A stretch of 64,000 bases of DNA from Gerris lacustris (Eukaryota > Arthropoda > Insecta > Hemiptera > Gerridae), in the NCBI GenBank assembly GCA_951217055.1, contig OX578282.1:22586106-22650105 (forward strand). Reading direction: 5' to 3'. A program made the translations under genes and the position numbers. This document shows, piece by piece, positions 11,626 to 23,600 of the stretch. Under the pieces are notes generated by a model, which had not been told where the DNA came from, searched no databases, and saw nothing but the letters and a program-made list of their open reading frames with translations. How positions within the stretch are numbered: the stretch's first letter is position 1; every line of letters begins with the position of its first letter.

Positions 11626-13814
11626 TGTGAACACAATTTTAGCCAAATAGTTAAACTTTTGCTTTAGCGTTACTGATATGAATAATGGTGCGATGCAAAT
11701 TCTTTTTAAGATCGTATCACGTACATTCAAGAATTGTGCAAGCCACTCAAAACCACGTTTTTCGTACGAATTCATTACTTATTTAAAGCTGAACAAGATT
11801 TACATATTAAATTTGTACATTGTAATCTTTCTTGCAACTAATGACACATGATATAGTACTTTGGAATGGGAATGTCACCGAGGTGAATGTTATTAAACAA
11901 GGATGACCTCGAGCAGGTGTATTTCTTACGCTATATTGCCATTAGAGTTCAACATCTTCTTGAGAAGTATGTTTCCCTCGAATTACTTTATTTTTTCCTC
12001 TTTTTGCTTGCTTCTGGTTCTTTCTGAACACATAATATGTACATATTATATAAGAAGAGATAGATAAGATAAGGAACGGACATAGTAGGAAATAAATAGT
12101 AACAGGAAAAAATTATAGTTGTTTTGAGGGGTTTGAAACGAAAAGACAAGGTGGCAAAGTATAGTGTGTTCTAATTAAACAAAACAATTATCTAGCGTAC
12201 GAGTGCGGACGAGCGGGAAGTGCATGTTTATAATCTTCGAACCCAATACTCAAGAAAGATCAATCTATCTCATTTCAAAATAAAATTCTATTAATGAGAG
12301 TAAAATAATACTTTAGTGTTGAAAATCTCTACTAGAAAGCGCTAGTAGCGCAAGTTATTATTTTCTTTTTTATTAATTTTGCATAGCCGATTTTTCTATT
12401 ATCATTTAAAGGAGCAGACAACCATATTTTTTCTGATTTTGTAATTTTTCCTTTATTCATACGATAAACTCTATCTGAATTCAAAATTTCTAGGATTGCT
12501 AGAAGTGCCTTAGAATTACGATCAGTCAATAGATCAGTGACGCAATAACAAAATTTTAGGCTCATATATCTTATAAACTAATATGGATAGAGGCGTAAAA
12601 TCTTTATTTCTGGTTCAGGTTGTAATGAACTCTAACTTAAAATTAATTTTACTTTTCTAAGTATCTTTTATAAGATAATAAAGAGTCCTGAATGCCTTGA
12701 GATGGTTACAGAGTAAAGGATGGTACGGCTATGCTCGACGTGCCCCCAAATATTATTTAAAATATTTACTTTCTCTTGTAAGATATATTTGTAATTTTAA
12801 GTGTCCCGTTTAATACTTAAAAGAATCCAAAAATTATGCTTATTTTTAGGGACACATTTTTTATTTCATGAATAGTTTAAAAGGCTCACATTTTACATTA
12901 TAATTAAAAAAAAAAAAAAAAATAGAAGATTTTTCATTTTAATTTGTTCATTCGATGTCAATGTAGATAAGAAAACAATATTTTGATTTTTTTTCGCTTA
13001 ACTAAATATAACCGCAAGATCACGAAGTAGTATCAAATTTAATGAGTCCAAAATCCGCACCAAAAACTACACAAACAAGACTATAGACTTTGCGGTTTTT
13101 CTTATTAATGCGACAAAAACATGGATTAATTTGTTATTCGTACCTATCAAGGATATTTAGTTTATCTTTATATAAATCTACATTAGATATCCCTATGTGA
13201 TTATTAAAGTGTATACATATTTTTATTATTTTTTAACTTGAGATATCATAGCGACCTTCTTTAAAGACATTCAATATGAAGGATATCTAACCTCCAAAAA
13301 ATAAATGTATAAAGCAATTCCTGGTTATGTTAATACCTCTAAGGAATAACTAGGAATAACTGGTTAGAGTATCTTTTGGGCTGGTACAACATTCAAGGAT
13401 AAATAAAGCGTTAGAATGCTTAACTAACATATAATTTTAGGTTATTTTATAATATAGAATATTGAACACAGTTATTCTTTGTTATTGTGCAAATTACAAT
13501 AACAACTTAATGCATTATAACTATACACATTTTTAACATATTTAAATAATAATATAGCTTTTTATAAGGGGATATTTATAAATTTAATGATTTCATAATT
13601 TGGTCAAAATAATAATAAGTAGTTCATTAATAATAGTTCATTATAAGAAGAAAAACATAGTATTGAATATATTTTTGACTTAATCTAATTTCTTTTTTTT
13701 AATCTAATCCAGTTTTTGATTCTCTATTTAAATGTAAAATTGAGGAAATTCGGTACTCTTTTATTTTGTTAGCCACCATAAAAGAAATGAAAGTGGTCAA
13801 CAAAGACAGCTAAT
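11626..13814. other. AT-rich DNA, no gene seen
   Basis: Open frames of 77-86 codons at 11515-11775 and 12332-12565 have no recognisable motif and no flanking splice pattern. A-runs occur at 12905-12922. Nothing else is supported. Confidence 0.5.
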
Positions 13815-13910
13815 TCTCCTCGGCGGGAAATCGGATCCGGCCTCTCTCCGCCCGCGTTTACAGCAATTTCAGGAAATAGATTTTTCCCGGGAAAACGGCC
13901 TATATTATTA
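13815..13910 (-). mobile_element. tRNA-like end of the tRNA-box repeat family (fragment)
   Basis: TTCTCCTCGGCGGGAAATCGGATCC...GGCCTCTCTCCGCCCGCG matches the left end of 44826-45250. On the minus strand it gives a damaged box B (GGATCCGATTT). The body to the right cannot be followed beyond about 13910, so this is a solo tRNA-like end. Confidence 0.55.
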
Positions 13911-14152
13911 GATTAGTATTTAGCGAGCATCTAAAGGCGAAGAGGAACCTACCAACAAAATTAGGTTCATTTCATGGTCATAGGTCCAGTGGCTATGGAA
14001 ATATTGTGATGACTATCAGTCAGTGATATTTGAATAAACTACTTACGTTGAAAGATACCTTTAAAGCTGAAGCACTTATAAAAGGTCTGCATTTACATTA
14101 AGCCATTTACAAGTTCTTTAAACCCAAATTCGATTAAATTTAATCCCGAAAA

Positions 14153-14777
14153 TAACATTTTTCCGTGGTAGGCTGTGAAATAGTAATTTTAGAGCCTAAA
14201 AAACATAGCTAAAATCCATTTTTTCATTACGTGGACTTGAAAAAATCTTTTCATTACTACCAGCACGAAAGAAAACATTTTTTACGTCCTAGGATGTAAA
14301 AAATCTTTTCTTTCGTGCTGGTAGTAATCAAAACTTCCGTTTTAGCGCTGCTATCTTTGTAGATATGCTTGTTAGTACGCTTAAAATCCGCTAGATGTCA
14401 ATGCGTTTGATTTATCTTTTGTTATAGTGTAACCTCTTTTTAAGGTTTCTTTTTTTTAAATCTTAAGTATGTTATTATTATTTTATTGATTAATATTTAA
14501 TGTTTTTTCATTATCTGCTACCATGGAAAAATAGCATACGTGCATATGCTGTTTACAAATATGTAAATACATATGTACATCTTAAGTATGTTATTATTAT
14601 TATATTGACTATTGATTAATATTTAATGTTTTTTCATTGTCTGCTACCATGGAAAAATAGCGTATGCTACACGACTGTGAAGTGTTTTTTCTTTACCGTG
14701 GCAATTACATTTACTGTCTCGCTCCGCTCGACAGTAAATGTAAACTCACTTCACAGCCTAGTAACATAATATACTAT
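14153..14777 (+). mobile_element. MITE with TAGGCTGTGAA ends, copy 1
   Basis: Three copies occur: here, 38182-38715 (reversed) and 42640-43135. Inverted ends read TAGGCTGTGAAATAG on the left and CTTCACAGCCTA on the right. Each copy has an internal palindrome near one end and a second near the other (here ACTGTCTCGCTCCGCTCGACAGT region, 14715-14745). This copy carries an internal duplication: TCTTAAGTATGTTATTATTA...TCTGCTACCATGGAAAAATAG occurs at about 14461-14535 and again at 14580-14660. No coding frame. Confidence 0.85.
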
Positions 14778-15880
14778 TAACTTCTTCTCATAAGTAAGTA
14801 GAGGTATATTTTAAAGAATTGTGTATTATTATGTTACATTTTACTATGAAAAATTAATTAAACTTAAAGAGGATGAAAATCTTAAGATTATATAAAATTT
14901 AAAAAAAAAATCATAAGAATATTTAAAACTTATATTAACCAAATATATTATTTGGTACAAAACATAAGAATGTGAAGTACCATTTCTTCCAATAATCATT
15001 TAGATTAAAATATTAAATTATAAATTTATGAGCATCCATACCCCATCCTTACAAAATGTGTCGCGTTGACTATTCTTTTAAACAAATCATAAGATTATAT
15101 ACTAAAGAGCTATTATTTTGTTAAATACAAATGACTATTTATAACTATTCTTTGTTACAAACATGTTCAGATAGAAAGATCTTTTTAAAAATGATCATGA
15201 TTATTTAAAACTTTGCACAAATTATATAATTTATTAAAACTATTATGTAAAAATAAAATAGATGATTTGTTAAAGATTATTTTAAACAAAAGTTTAAATG
15301 CCACACAAAACTAAGGATAACAGTACATTGGAAACTAAACAATAATTTCATATTTTATAATTTCATATACATTGTGGTCATTTGACAAAAGAGAATTTAC
15401 ATAAACAATATAGAAGTGATATTATTCATCCACCAATGCACATAGTGAACAAAAGGTAAATCTCTTGCAGACAACCTACTGAAAGTTCCTTTTAGTCAAG
15501 AATATCCCGAATTAAGGGTTTCGGATAAGGATATCCCGAACCTTTATAAGGGATATTTTGATTGAAAATAGTTGGAGTATTATGTCCCTTTGGGTTAAAA
15601 GTTTATTATAGATAAAGGTACATTTCACCGAGATTTGAATTATATGAAAATATATTAGTTGAACAACCTTATTAGTTTTTTGGTCATTTAAAAATTTCCT
15701 TTATACAATATATTTTTACAAAATAAATTAGAAATTTCTTCATTGGGATTTACACTTTCATAAACTATGGCTTTATTAATTATTCAATAAAAGACATTAA
15801 TTTGTGGTCCACTTCACAAATATATTGTTATATCAATAATATAATAAAGTTGTCAGGTTCTTTTATACACACAAAGCAGG
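14778..15880. other. Very AT-rich DNA, nothing recognised
   Basis: No gene seen. GGATATCCCGAACCTTTATAAGGGATATT near 15527-15555 contains short imperfect inverted repeats only. Confidence 0.5.
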
Positions 15881-16110
15881 GGGCAGTAAGCAATTTAACA
15901 AACCCAACTTTTTTGGGGCCTTCCATATAATTTTCCTGTTTGGGTTGTTTCACATAATATAAATGCAAAGTTTCACATTACATATGTACCTAAATACATA
16001 GGTACTTTCGGAATACAGGTGCGTTAAAGATAGACATATAGTCAAGCTCAGGTAGTTATAAGAGTCCTCGAATTTGCCTATGGACCGTAAAAATCATCTA
16101 ATCATCTCAT
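15881..16110 (+). repeat. Fragment related to the GGGTCCGTAGG family
   Basis: GGTACTTTCGGAATACAGGTGCG...CTATGGACCGTAAAA resembles 20700-20876 (GGGCACTTTCGAAGAACAGGTGCG...CAGACCCTAAAAA). Both share the same kind of right end as the larger element at 16225-16937. It is probably an older relative. Confidence 0.4.
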
Positions 16111-16224
16111 CTTTTTGAAGCGTAAAACAATTAATAACAAAACACAATCATTATTGAGTACCCTGCTATTGTGTAAATCATAAAAACTATCAGAAAGTGT
16201 TTATTCTTTTCACATTAATGATTT

Positions 16225-16937
16225 AAATAAACAGGTCAAGTGTGAGCTAGTCAGCACACAGCTAGGGTCCGTAGGTAACTCGGTATTGTTTAAGTAGTAG
16301 GTACCTATTGATGTAGCTTTTTAAAATGCATAAAAAGCCTACTTTGAACTATCCTATGGGTCTGATATTCTCAAAACACGTAAACAAACTTCTAATAAAG
16401 TATTTTTACCAGTGAACCAGACTATAAACATATAAATACATCAAAAAGAGCACAATTATAAAAAAACAACATATTTTATCAATAAAAACAAAAAAAAGTG
16501 GTATCTTTACTTTTCGTCGAAGAATGTTCAGGATTTTTTTTCAGAATTTTTGTACTTTACATAAGCGAGATAGAAGGGGGGGGGGGGACACTATTCACAC
16601 CAACTTCAAACTCGCCTACGCTCGCCCTATCAAAGTTATAATCAAAAAATTATATATTTTTGTAATCAGCTCGACGTACTCTTTCATATGATAACCCACT
16701 CGTTCTCCAGGAAGAAACAATTAATTTTTACCCCTTACGTTTTTTTACCCTTATATTTTTGAAAAATATTCTTTTTAAGTCGCAATATTTTTAAAATGTG
16801 TGGGTAGGTACTATACACATATATCCCAAATTTTAAAGTGATCGGACGAAAGATGTCACCGTGAGAGCAGGCGACAGACGGACAGACAGACACACGCAGG
16901 AAAATATAAGGGCCCTTGGTTTTGCCTACGGACCCTA
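16225..16937 (+). mobile_element. GGGTCCGTAGG-family element, copy 1
   Basis: Collinear over ~700 bp with 34183-34920 in the same orientation. It has AGGGTCCGTAGGTAA (16263) near the left end and its inverse TTGCCTACGGACCCT at the right end (16922-16936). The shared sequence also continues about 38 bp left of the left motif (AATAAACAGGTCAAGTGTG). Inside are a G-run (12 G at 16576-16587), TACGCTCGCCCTATCAAAGT, GTGATCGGACGAAAG and a GACAGACAGACA tract. No coding frame. Confidence 0.8.
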
Positions 16938-17037
16938 AAAAAACCTTTCTTAAACAGATTTTCTGTTTAACTTATATAAATTAAACCCTTTATAAAACGC
17001 GTTGAAAATAGCGTCAGAGAAAACAGAGACTTTTAGA

Positions 17038-17800
17038 CCCTTCTTAAGCTCACCCTCGGCCTTTATTTATAAATTAATTAATCAGTTAACATGATTCCAC
17101 TATATTATGTAAAAATTATAAATAATATAGAATCCTAATATTTGAAGATTTTTTAATAAAAATTAACAATGGATAAATACTTACATACAGTGTTGTGAAG
17201 TACAATGGTTTAAAGTAAAGTTAAAATTTAAAACAAATTCTGTCTCCATAAGAGAAATATTAAAATTTCTCATTTAAAATTAGTTATACATTATAAAATT
17301 ATGTTATATTATTCTCTTTGATATTAATTTTAATTTGAAAAATTTAATATTGACGCTCTCTTATGGGGATAGAATTTGTTTTAGATTATCTTAACTATAA
17401 ACCATTGTACTGCACAACACTATATAAGTATTTTGACTAAATTTTTCCTTTGTTAATTTTTATTAAAAAAAATATGATTCTATATCATTTATAATTTTTA
17501 CATAATATATATTAGACATCATGGTTACTGATTAATTAATTTATAAATAAAGACTGAGGATGATCTTAAGAAGGTAGACATCATGTTAACTGATTAATTA
17601 ATTTTGTTAATTTATAAATAAAGACTGAGGATGATCTTAAGAAGGTAGACATAATGTTAACTAATTAATTAATTTTGTTAATTTATAAATAAAGACTGAG
17701 GATGATCTTAAGAAGGTAGACATAATGTTAACTAATTAATTAATTTTGTTAATTTATAAATAAAGACTGAGGATGATCTTAAGAAGGGTCGAAACGACTG
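17038..17800. mobile_element. Inverted-repeat element with outward hammerhead-like cores, locus i
   Basis: Arms 17038-17272 and 17339-17574 are reverse complements. The last ~71 bp of the right arm is then repeated in tandem (the GAGGATG motif starts at 17556, 17627, 17698 and 17769, period 71). The last copy continues into CTGAGGA (17767-17773), stem GATC/GGTC with loop TTAAGAAG, then GAAAC (17791-17795). That order matches a hammerhead core. The left arm carries a decayed version on the minus strand. No coding frame; likely a non-autonomous retroelement. Confidence 0.7.
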
Positions 17801-18420
17801 AAGCAAAAATAAATTAATTCGATTTTATCTATACCTTGTCATCCATCCACCTTAGTAACAATTCAAATTAAACCTTTTTTAGACTTAAATTGATTAAATT
17901 CAGATTCCTCTTCAAGCATAGAGCAAAGGATAATAAAGCATTAAATCATAAAAAAAACTATAGTGTTTCATAAAAAAATCGAACTAGGTAGAGTTGAGAG
18001 CTGGCATTGTATTCTTTAGGGTTAAAGGTCATGCCTTTCCAATAGATGTGATCTGAAGGGGAATTCGATAGAGGAAGTCAAGTTGAAGAAGGCTGTGAGC
18101 TACCAAGCCAAGAGTCGTGCAAACCAACCATCAAAAAGTAATTAGGGAGGTTTTTATTATTACTGTGGGAAGGGGGAGCTCTTAACGATTAGAACTTGAA
18201 TATTAAATACCCTTGTTGACAGCCCCAGATCTATCACAGTTTAAACTCATTATCACTCCTAAATATTAGATGAACCAGTCTAATTCATTTTATATTACTC
18301 ATTTATTAAATATTTTTCAATGTTTGGTAATGAATGTGGTAAATGCTTTATTAATGTGGGCTAAGTTAACTTCAATTCTTCCTTATTACTTTTGATCCAT
18401 TAATGCAACCATACACGAAG
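17801..18420. other. Intergenic DNA, no gene seen
   Basis: Ordinary AT-rich DNA with no recognised motif. Confidence 0.45.
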
Positions 18421-18996
18421 AGAAATCCTCGAAGGAAAAGCCTAAGGGATTTCCTCTACCATACCCTTGCCCACACAAGGGAAAATTTCCTCTACCAAAC
18501 CCTCCCCCACACACAGGAGGATTTCCTCTACCACATCCTCGCCCACACAAGGGAGAATTTCCACTACCAAACCCTCCCCCACACACGGGAGGATTTCCTT
18601 AAGGATTCTCTCTACCAAACCCTCGCCCATACACGGGAATTCCTTAAGGATTTCCTCCCCCACACACGGGAGGATTTCCTCTACCAACCCCTCGCCGACA
18701 CAAGGGAGAATATCCTCTACCAAACCCTCCCCCACACACGGGGGGATTTCCTTAAGGATTTCTTCTACCAAACCCTCGCCCATACACAGAGAGGATTTCC
18801 TTAAGGATTTCCTCTACCAAACCCTCCCCCACCCACGGGAGGATTTCCTTAAGGATTTCCTCTACCAAACCCTCGCCCACACACAGGAGGATTTCCTCTA
18901 CCAAACCCTGCCCCACACACGGGAGGATTTCCTTTTCAAGACCCTCGCCCAAACACTAGAAGAAATCCTCCCGAAAAAGCCTCAGGGATTTCCTTG
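18421..18996. repeat. GC-rich 36-bp minisatellite
   Basis: Units of 36 bp (GGATTTCCTCTACCAAACCC then TCGCCCACACACGGGA) start for example at 18447, 18483, 18519 and 18555. Several units carry an extra 12 bp (GGATTTCCTTAA). Because all lengths are multiples of three, frames stay open on both strands (133 and 218 codons plus, 113 and 66 codons minus). I do not treat any as a gene. Near-identical flanks at 18422-18455 and 18962-18995 (GAAATCCTC...AAAAGCCT) suggest one ancestral block that expanded internally. Confidence 0.9.
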
Positions 18997-19209
18997 TCCA
19001 GGTCTAGACGGTTCTGTCCAAACCTCAAGGATTTCCTTTTCGTGTGTACCTTTAGAAGATCAACGTGGTTGTCAACCATGTCAATATGCCATGTTGAAGT
19101 CACTGCTGACAGTTTGTGCATAGGTTGGTGGTGGAAATTTTATGTTGGTCCACAGGTTGGAGTAAAGTAAAAATTCTTGAGTGAGGAGTTTCGTCTCCTC
19201 TCTCCCATA
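18997..19209. other. Flank of minisatellite, no gene seen
   Basis: The plus frame from the minisatellite runs on to 19123 before a stop, but the sequence outside the repeat has no recognisable motif. Confidence 0.4.
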
Positions 19210-19335
19210 TCATGAATTATGAACCACTTTTTTGGACTAAGGGAGCCTCAAAAACTTGTAAATCCATAAAAATACACTCTCACTGCGTATATTAGAAAGT
19301 GCATATATACATATATATGTGTGTGTGTGTATTAA
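19210..19335 (-). mobile_element. Fragment of tRNA-box repeat tail plus (TG)n
   Basis: CCACTTTTTTGGACTAAGGG...TTGTAAATCCATAA matches the tail of the family at 44826-45250, and ATATTAGAAAGTG is half of its terminal hairpin. It is followed by an ATAT/(GT)n tract at about 19303-19331. Confidence 0.6.
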
Positions 19336-20639
19336 TGGACTTGCTTACTGAGGTTTCAATTCAAAATCAAGAACACCAGTGCTGTCATTAGACATTATTT
19401 TATTTTTTATTCTGATTCTAATTAAAATTGGTCCATTCTAATTGGAACACAGGTTCCAGGCATAATGCTTTAACTTGACTTTTATTTAATGTATACTGAT
19501 TGCATTTAAAAAATCAATCACATAAAAATGAATAAGCGAAATCCCCCATTAATAATGTTTTAGTTATTTTTATTATGATAAAAGTTCTATTTCTAAAACT
19601 GCAAATTATAAACCTAAATCTGATTAAAAAACATTAAATATTGAATCAGAAGAGACTGTGATTAAATTATGATAAAATAGTGTACAATTCAAAGTTATAA
19701 AATTCCACATTATTATACTAAGAAACACTAATTAACTTTGACCTCGGATAAAGTACTAAGAATTGTAAAAGTTATTTAGCAGTAGAGTGTCTTAAAGTCA
19801 CCTAAATAAAACCGAAGACAAACGATTCGTTATAAAAACAATAATTTCACGAAATGTAATTAAAGGTAATTGTTGGGCCTTCTTCCTTAAGTGTTGGACT
19901 TAAAAAGAAATACAACTTTGTCTGCAAAAGTCCATTATTAGTATTACGGGTAATAGAATTACTTCCACAGAAATACCCAGTGACCAACCCTTTCAATCGT
20001 TTTTTTTTTTTTTTTAAATTACCATTCCTGCGACATTTCAAACCAAAGTATTTCCTGAACAGTTTTGAAGAACATATTTTTAAAAATTCCTTTTCACAAA
20101 ATTAATTTTAAGTTTAATTGTAATTCGGTAATATATTTAAACTCCAAATAATAAAAATTGAGGATAAAGAGAATCAGTCAAAAGTAAAAATAAATAAATT
20201 GGCCAAGTATTCCATTTTAGCACAAACAAAGGGCCCAATTAGGGGTAGGCAATTTAACAAATAGGCGAGTTCGTTAACCAGCATAATCGGCTTAGCCGCA
20301 TCAAGATGGCGGCCATTTAAAAAAGCTATAACTTTCGAACCATTTATTATAATGATGTGAAACAAACGCTTTTACATGCATTTTTATTGTCCCGACACAA
20401 TGAACCTATAAGTGCCTACTATTAAGTGACTAACAAGTAGTGTCTCTGTTTCTTTATTTTAAAGAATTTTTTAAGGTTTTTAGGGAGAAACATTGTTGAC
20501 ATAAACATCTCATAAAATATTCTACTTAAATAATATTCCTTAAATAGACTATTTTCAGATTTTTCAGAAAAAATAGAGGGGAGATACGAAAATCGCAATT
20601 TTAAGGGCAAATGGCCCAAAAATTGATTGTTACAAAAAC
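19336..20639. other. AT-rich DNA, no gene seen
   Basis: Short frames of 63-65 codons on the minus strand have no motif or splice context. The phrase AAGATGGCGGCCATTT at 20304 resembles the GGCCGCCATTTTG phrase in the body of the 5S-derived element at 33559-33575, reversed. Confidence 0.45.
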
Positions 20640-20880
20640 GAAACCAAATAATTTGTACTCAGGGCGTCCTCCTCTTTCATTTAACACCCCACAAGACGCA
20701 TTACCGTTAGGTATTCCCAATAATTGTACTGGGTTTGGGTTATTATATAAAACACAAGTGTAAAGTTTCACTGTTTTTAAGGGCACTTTCGAAGAACAGG
20801 TGCGCTTCAGTTAGAAAGACAAGAGCAGAAATGTGCTTGTATGCATCCTTGTTTTTCTTACAGACCCTAAAAATGAGGAT
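20640..20880 (+). repeat. Fragment related to the GGGTCCGTAGG family
   Basis: Matches 15881-16110 in order: a GGTTTGGGTT / ATAAAACACAAGTGTAAAGTTTCAC block, then CGAAGAACAGGTGCG, then ACAGACCCTAAAAA. No frame of interest. Confidence 0.4.
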
Positions 20881-23084
20881 GTATCAATATTTAGGATAAA
20901 AATAATTTCCTTCTCCAAGGTGTAAACATGAATGGAATCTCCAAGTTCCAAACACTAAAGAAGAAGTTTTAATGTTGTATTAGTTCATATCATATTTAGC
21001 ATAGGCTAACAGCATTTCTAAAATAAGCAATGTTTGAGCTTCTAAATCGGCATTTACTTTTACTTTATTGTATTCATAGTGTATATAGATGGTTTAGTAT
21101 GCTTATACAGCTAATGAAGCGATACACTAACCCCGTGTTAGTGTTTTTGGCAATACCTTTGGCAGGCACATGCCTTGCATGGGCTGTTGCGCCACGGAGT
21201 TTCTAAAGACAGGTGAAAACACTGAAGATCACACAAGAAAACTTATTTATGACTAATAAGTCAGATCAACTGTTAATGAATAGATTATAAGTTAATATTA
21301 AAATTATTAATTTTATTATTGGAGTTAATAGTAAACTTAGATTCTACATTTAAAATGTAATAAATATAGAATTAAGAGGATGAGTGAGTGTTTTCTAAGA
21401 AATGCGTGTGTGATCCGAGGCCCCAGTCTTGCTTAGAAACTAAAATTCAATCCACTAACTAAATTCACCAACATTAATCTTGGTTGGATTCCTAGAGATG
21501 TGGCATTAATTATAGCATCAATAGAGATGTAAAGTGAGTAGCTGATCCCTTCACCCTGTAATGACCTAAAACTTTAAGACCCAATCAATCAAGACATTAA
21601 GAATTAAAGGGAAAAATTTAACAAAAAAATCAAGGATTAGCGTTTTAGAGTAGTTAATGCAGCTTAACCCTCATATCGCATCTACACACTCGCGCTCGTC
21701 ACTCGCAGGCACTCGCCAGTGGCGTTAGACCATTCGTCATCACAAAGCGAACCGACCGTTTACACGCTCGCCGAGTGTTACCCTTGTCGTTAGCCCTTGA
21801 TTTGTCGAGCAATAGATGAAGCGAAAGACGAGTGAACCGACCACACACTCTTCTCGCCATTCTTGCGAATGTGGTAATGCAGGTACATTTTAGTTCAACT
21901 ATAATCTAGTTACCGTTCTAGTACATCGTTAACACTAATAACATGTAAAATTATGTAGTTGTGTTAATCAATAAAAGGTAAAAAAAAAAAATAAATAAAA
22001 AAATAATCTAGTTGTACTAGCATCGACAGACCGTGTTCAAATAAAAGTGAGTCGAGACTAGTATTATGCTGATGATCAGATCAAGTAGAGAGTAGAGGTA
22101 TAATTACGGTATAATAGAACCCTTCGCCCTATAATGATCTTGTACTGCGTTGAGAAGCAAGTGCGACAAATATTTGAGTAAAGAATCTCAAAGAAGTTGG
22201 AATATTTCACAACAATTATGATAAATGCAATGGAACGTTTCAGGTAATTCTCTCACAACAATAATGAATTGAATCAGGACTTTAAGAATATAAACAGATA
22301 AATTTATTAAAAAGATAAAACATTTTAATGTAAAAATAAATTATTATCTTTAATATCAAATTCAGCGATTGATAAAATTAGATCATTTAAGCAGTATCGT
22401 TTAAAATATTGAGTCTAAGTCTGTATAAATACAAAGTATTGTTGTTAAGATCTTCATTATGTGTGAAATTTATTCATTGTTTGGAAATGCTGTGCCAAGT
22501 GTAACAGAACAACTGTTGCAGCTGAAGATGTTACCTTGAAATCGACCTAGTTAGTTTAAAATTATTATCTTGCAAGTGTAAGCTAGCCGAGTTGTATCTA
22601 TTATGCATGCATACTCTGCAATAACTTTTGCACTTCATACCACTTGACTATATTTAGAAAACCTTCCTAACAGCCTCAACTAGTAGAGGTCAAACCAAAG
22701 GCTAATATCAAGTGCGGTAAACTAGAAGCGTGAAAAGAAGTAGTCGGATAAATTTCAAAATATGAGGTACCCGTATATGTGTTGAAAAAACAGACTACTT
22801 CTATGAATTAATAACCATTCCTTTTATTATGATTATCTCGATTCCATTCACATGAAATAACGTTCAGTTCTTTTATATTTGTAAGTCAGATGTTAACACT
22901 AGAATGGTGATTTATTAACGCCTTAACGACTGAAATCGTGAGAACATAACGCATCTAACATTATTATACCCTTCTTATTTGAGAAACTGTATTTAATTAT
23001 AATTTTTTCTCTTATGAATCAGTCATATTTTAGTATATTATATAGCATATTCCACACCGAGACTCGTTGTTGCGCGTCTTTGTA
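20881..23084. other. Intergenic DNA with one CG-rich patch
   Basis: No gene seen. 21670-21890 is a patch richer in CG dinucleotides (ACACTCGCGCTCGTCACTCG..., later GACGAGTGAACCGACCACAC). Its style recalls decayed DNA transposon ends, but I could not pair two termini. Confidence 0.4.
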
Positions 23085-23250
23085 ACAGGGCTGAATCGGT
23101 CATGCTGCGATTCAGCTCCACAACAAAGATGCCTAACATTAAGTCCCGATGTGGACAAGACTCAAAATCTGGAATCAATGCGCTCCGGGGGGTACATGTT
23201 GATGTTGAGGTTCAGAATCGCAGCATCACCAATTCAGCCCCAAACACTGA
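23085..23250. repeat. Short inverted repeat
   Basis: GGGCTGAATCGGTCATGCTG (from about 23089) pairs with GAATCGCAGCATCACCAATTCAGCCCC (23214-23241) across a ~100-bp spacer. The spacer contains two AGTCCCGATGTGG words (23142 and 23250). Frames at 23067-23338 overlap this structure and are likely chance. Confidence 0.6.
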
Positions 23251-23600
23251 GTCCCGATGTGGAGTAAGCTGCTTATGGGAATCATGCAATGATCTCATTA
23301 GTTTTAGACGTATGAGTCTTACGTCTTATACCTGCTAAGTACATTTTTCACGCCAAATGGGTGCGTTTGGAAACACTAAGCAGGTCAATCGTTAAAGTAG
23401 CCGGTGTATCCTGAAAGTTTATTCTAAACAATCAACGTGTATACGTAAACCACCGGACGTTTTAGCTGTCGACTAGGGCGGTTTCGACCGCTTCGACAGA
23501 ACCCCAATACGGGTAAGTCGGTTAATAACCTTACTAACTATCTGTGAAATAATTTTTTTAATAATTTAAAAGTTAAAAATATTGATTACTTCCCCGTCCT

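Noticed and set aside
18386..19123. Overlapping frames of up to 218 codons in the GC-rich minisatellite
   Set aside because: Openness is explained by 36/48-bp unit lengths on both strands; no start context, signal peptide or splice pattern supports one strand.
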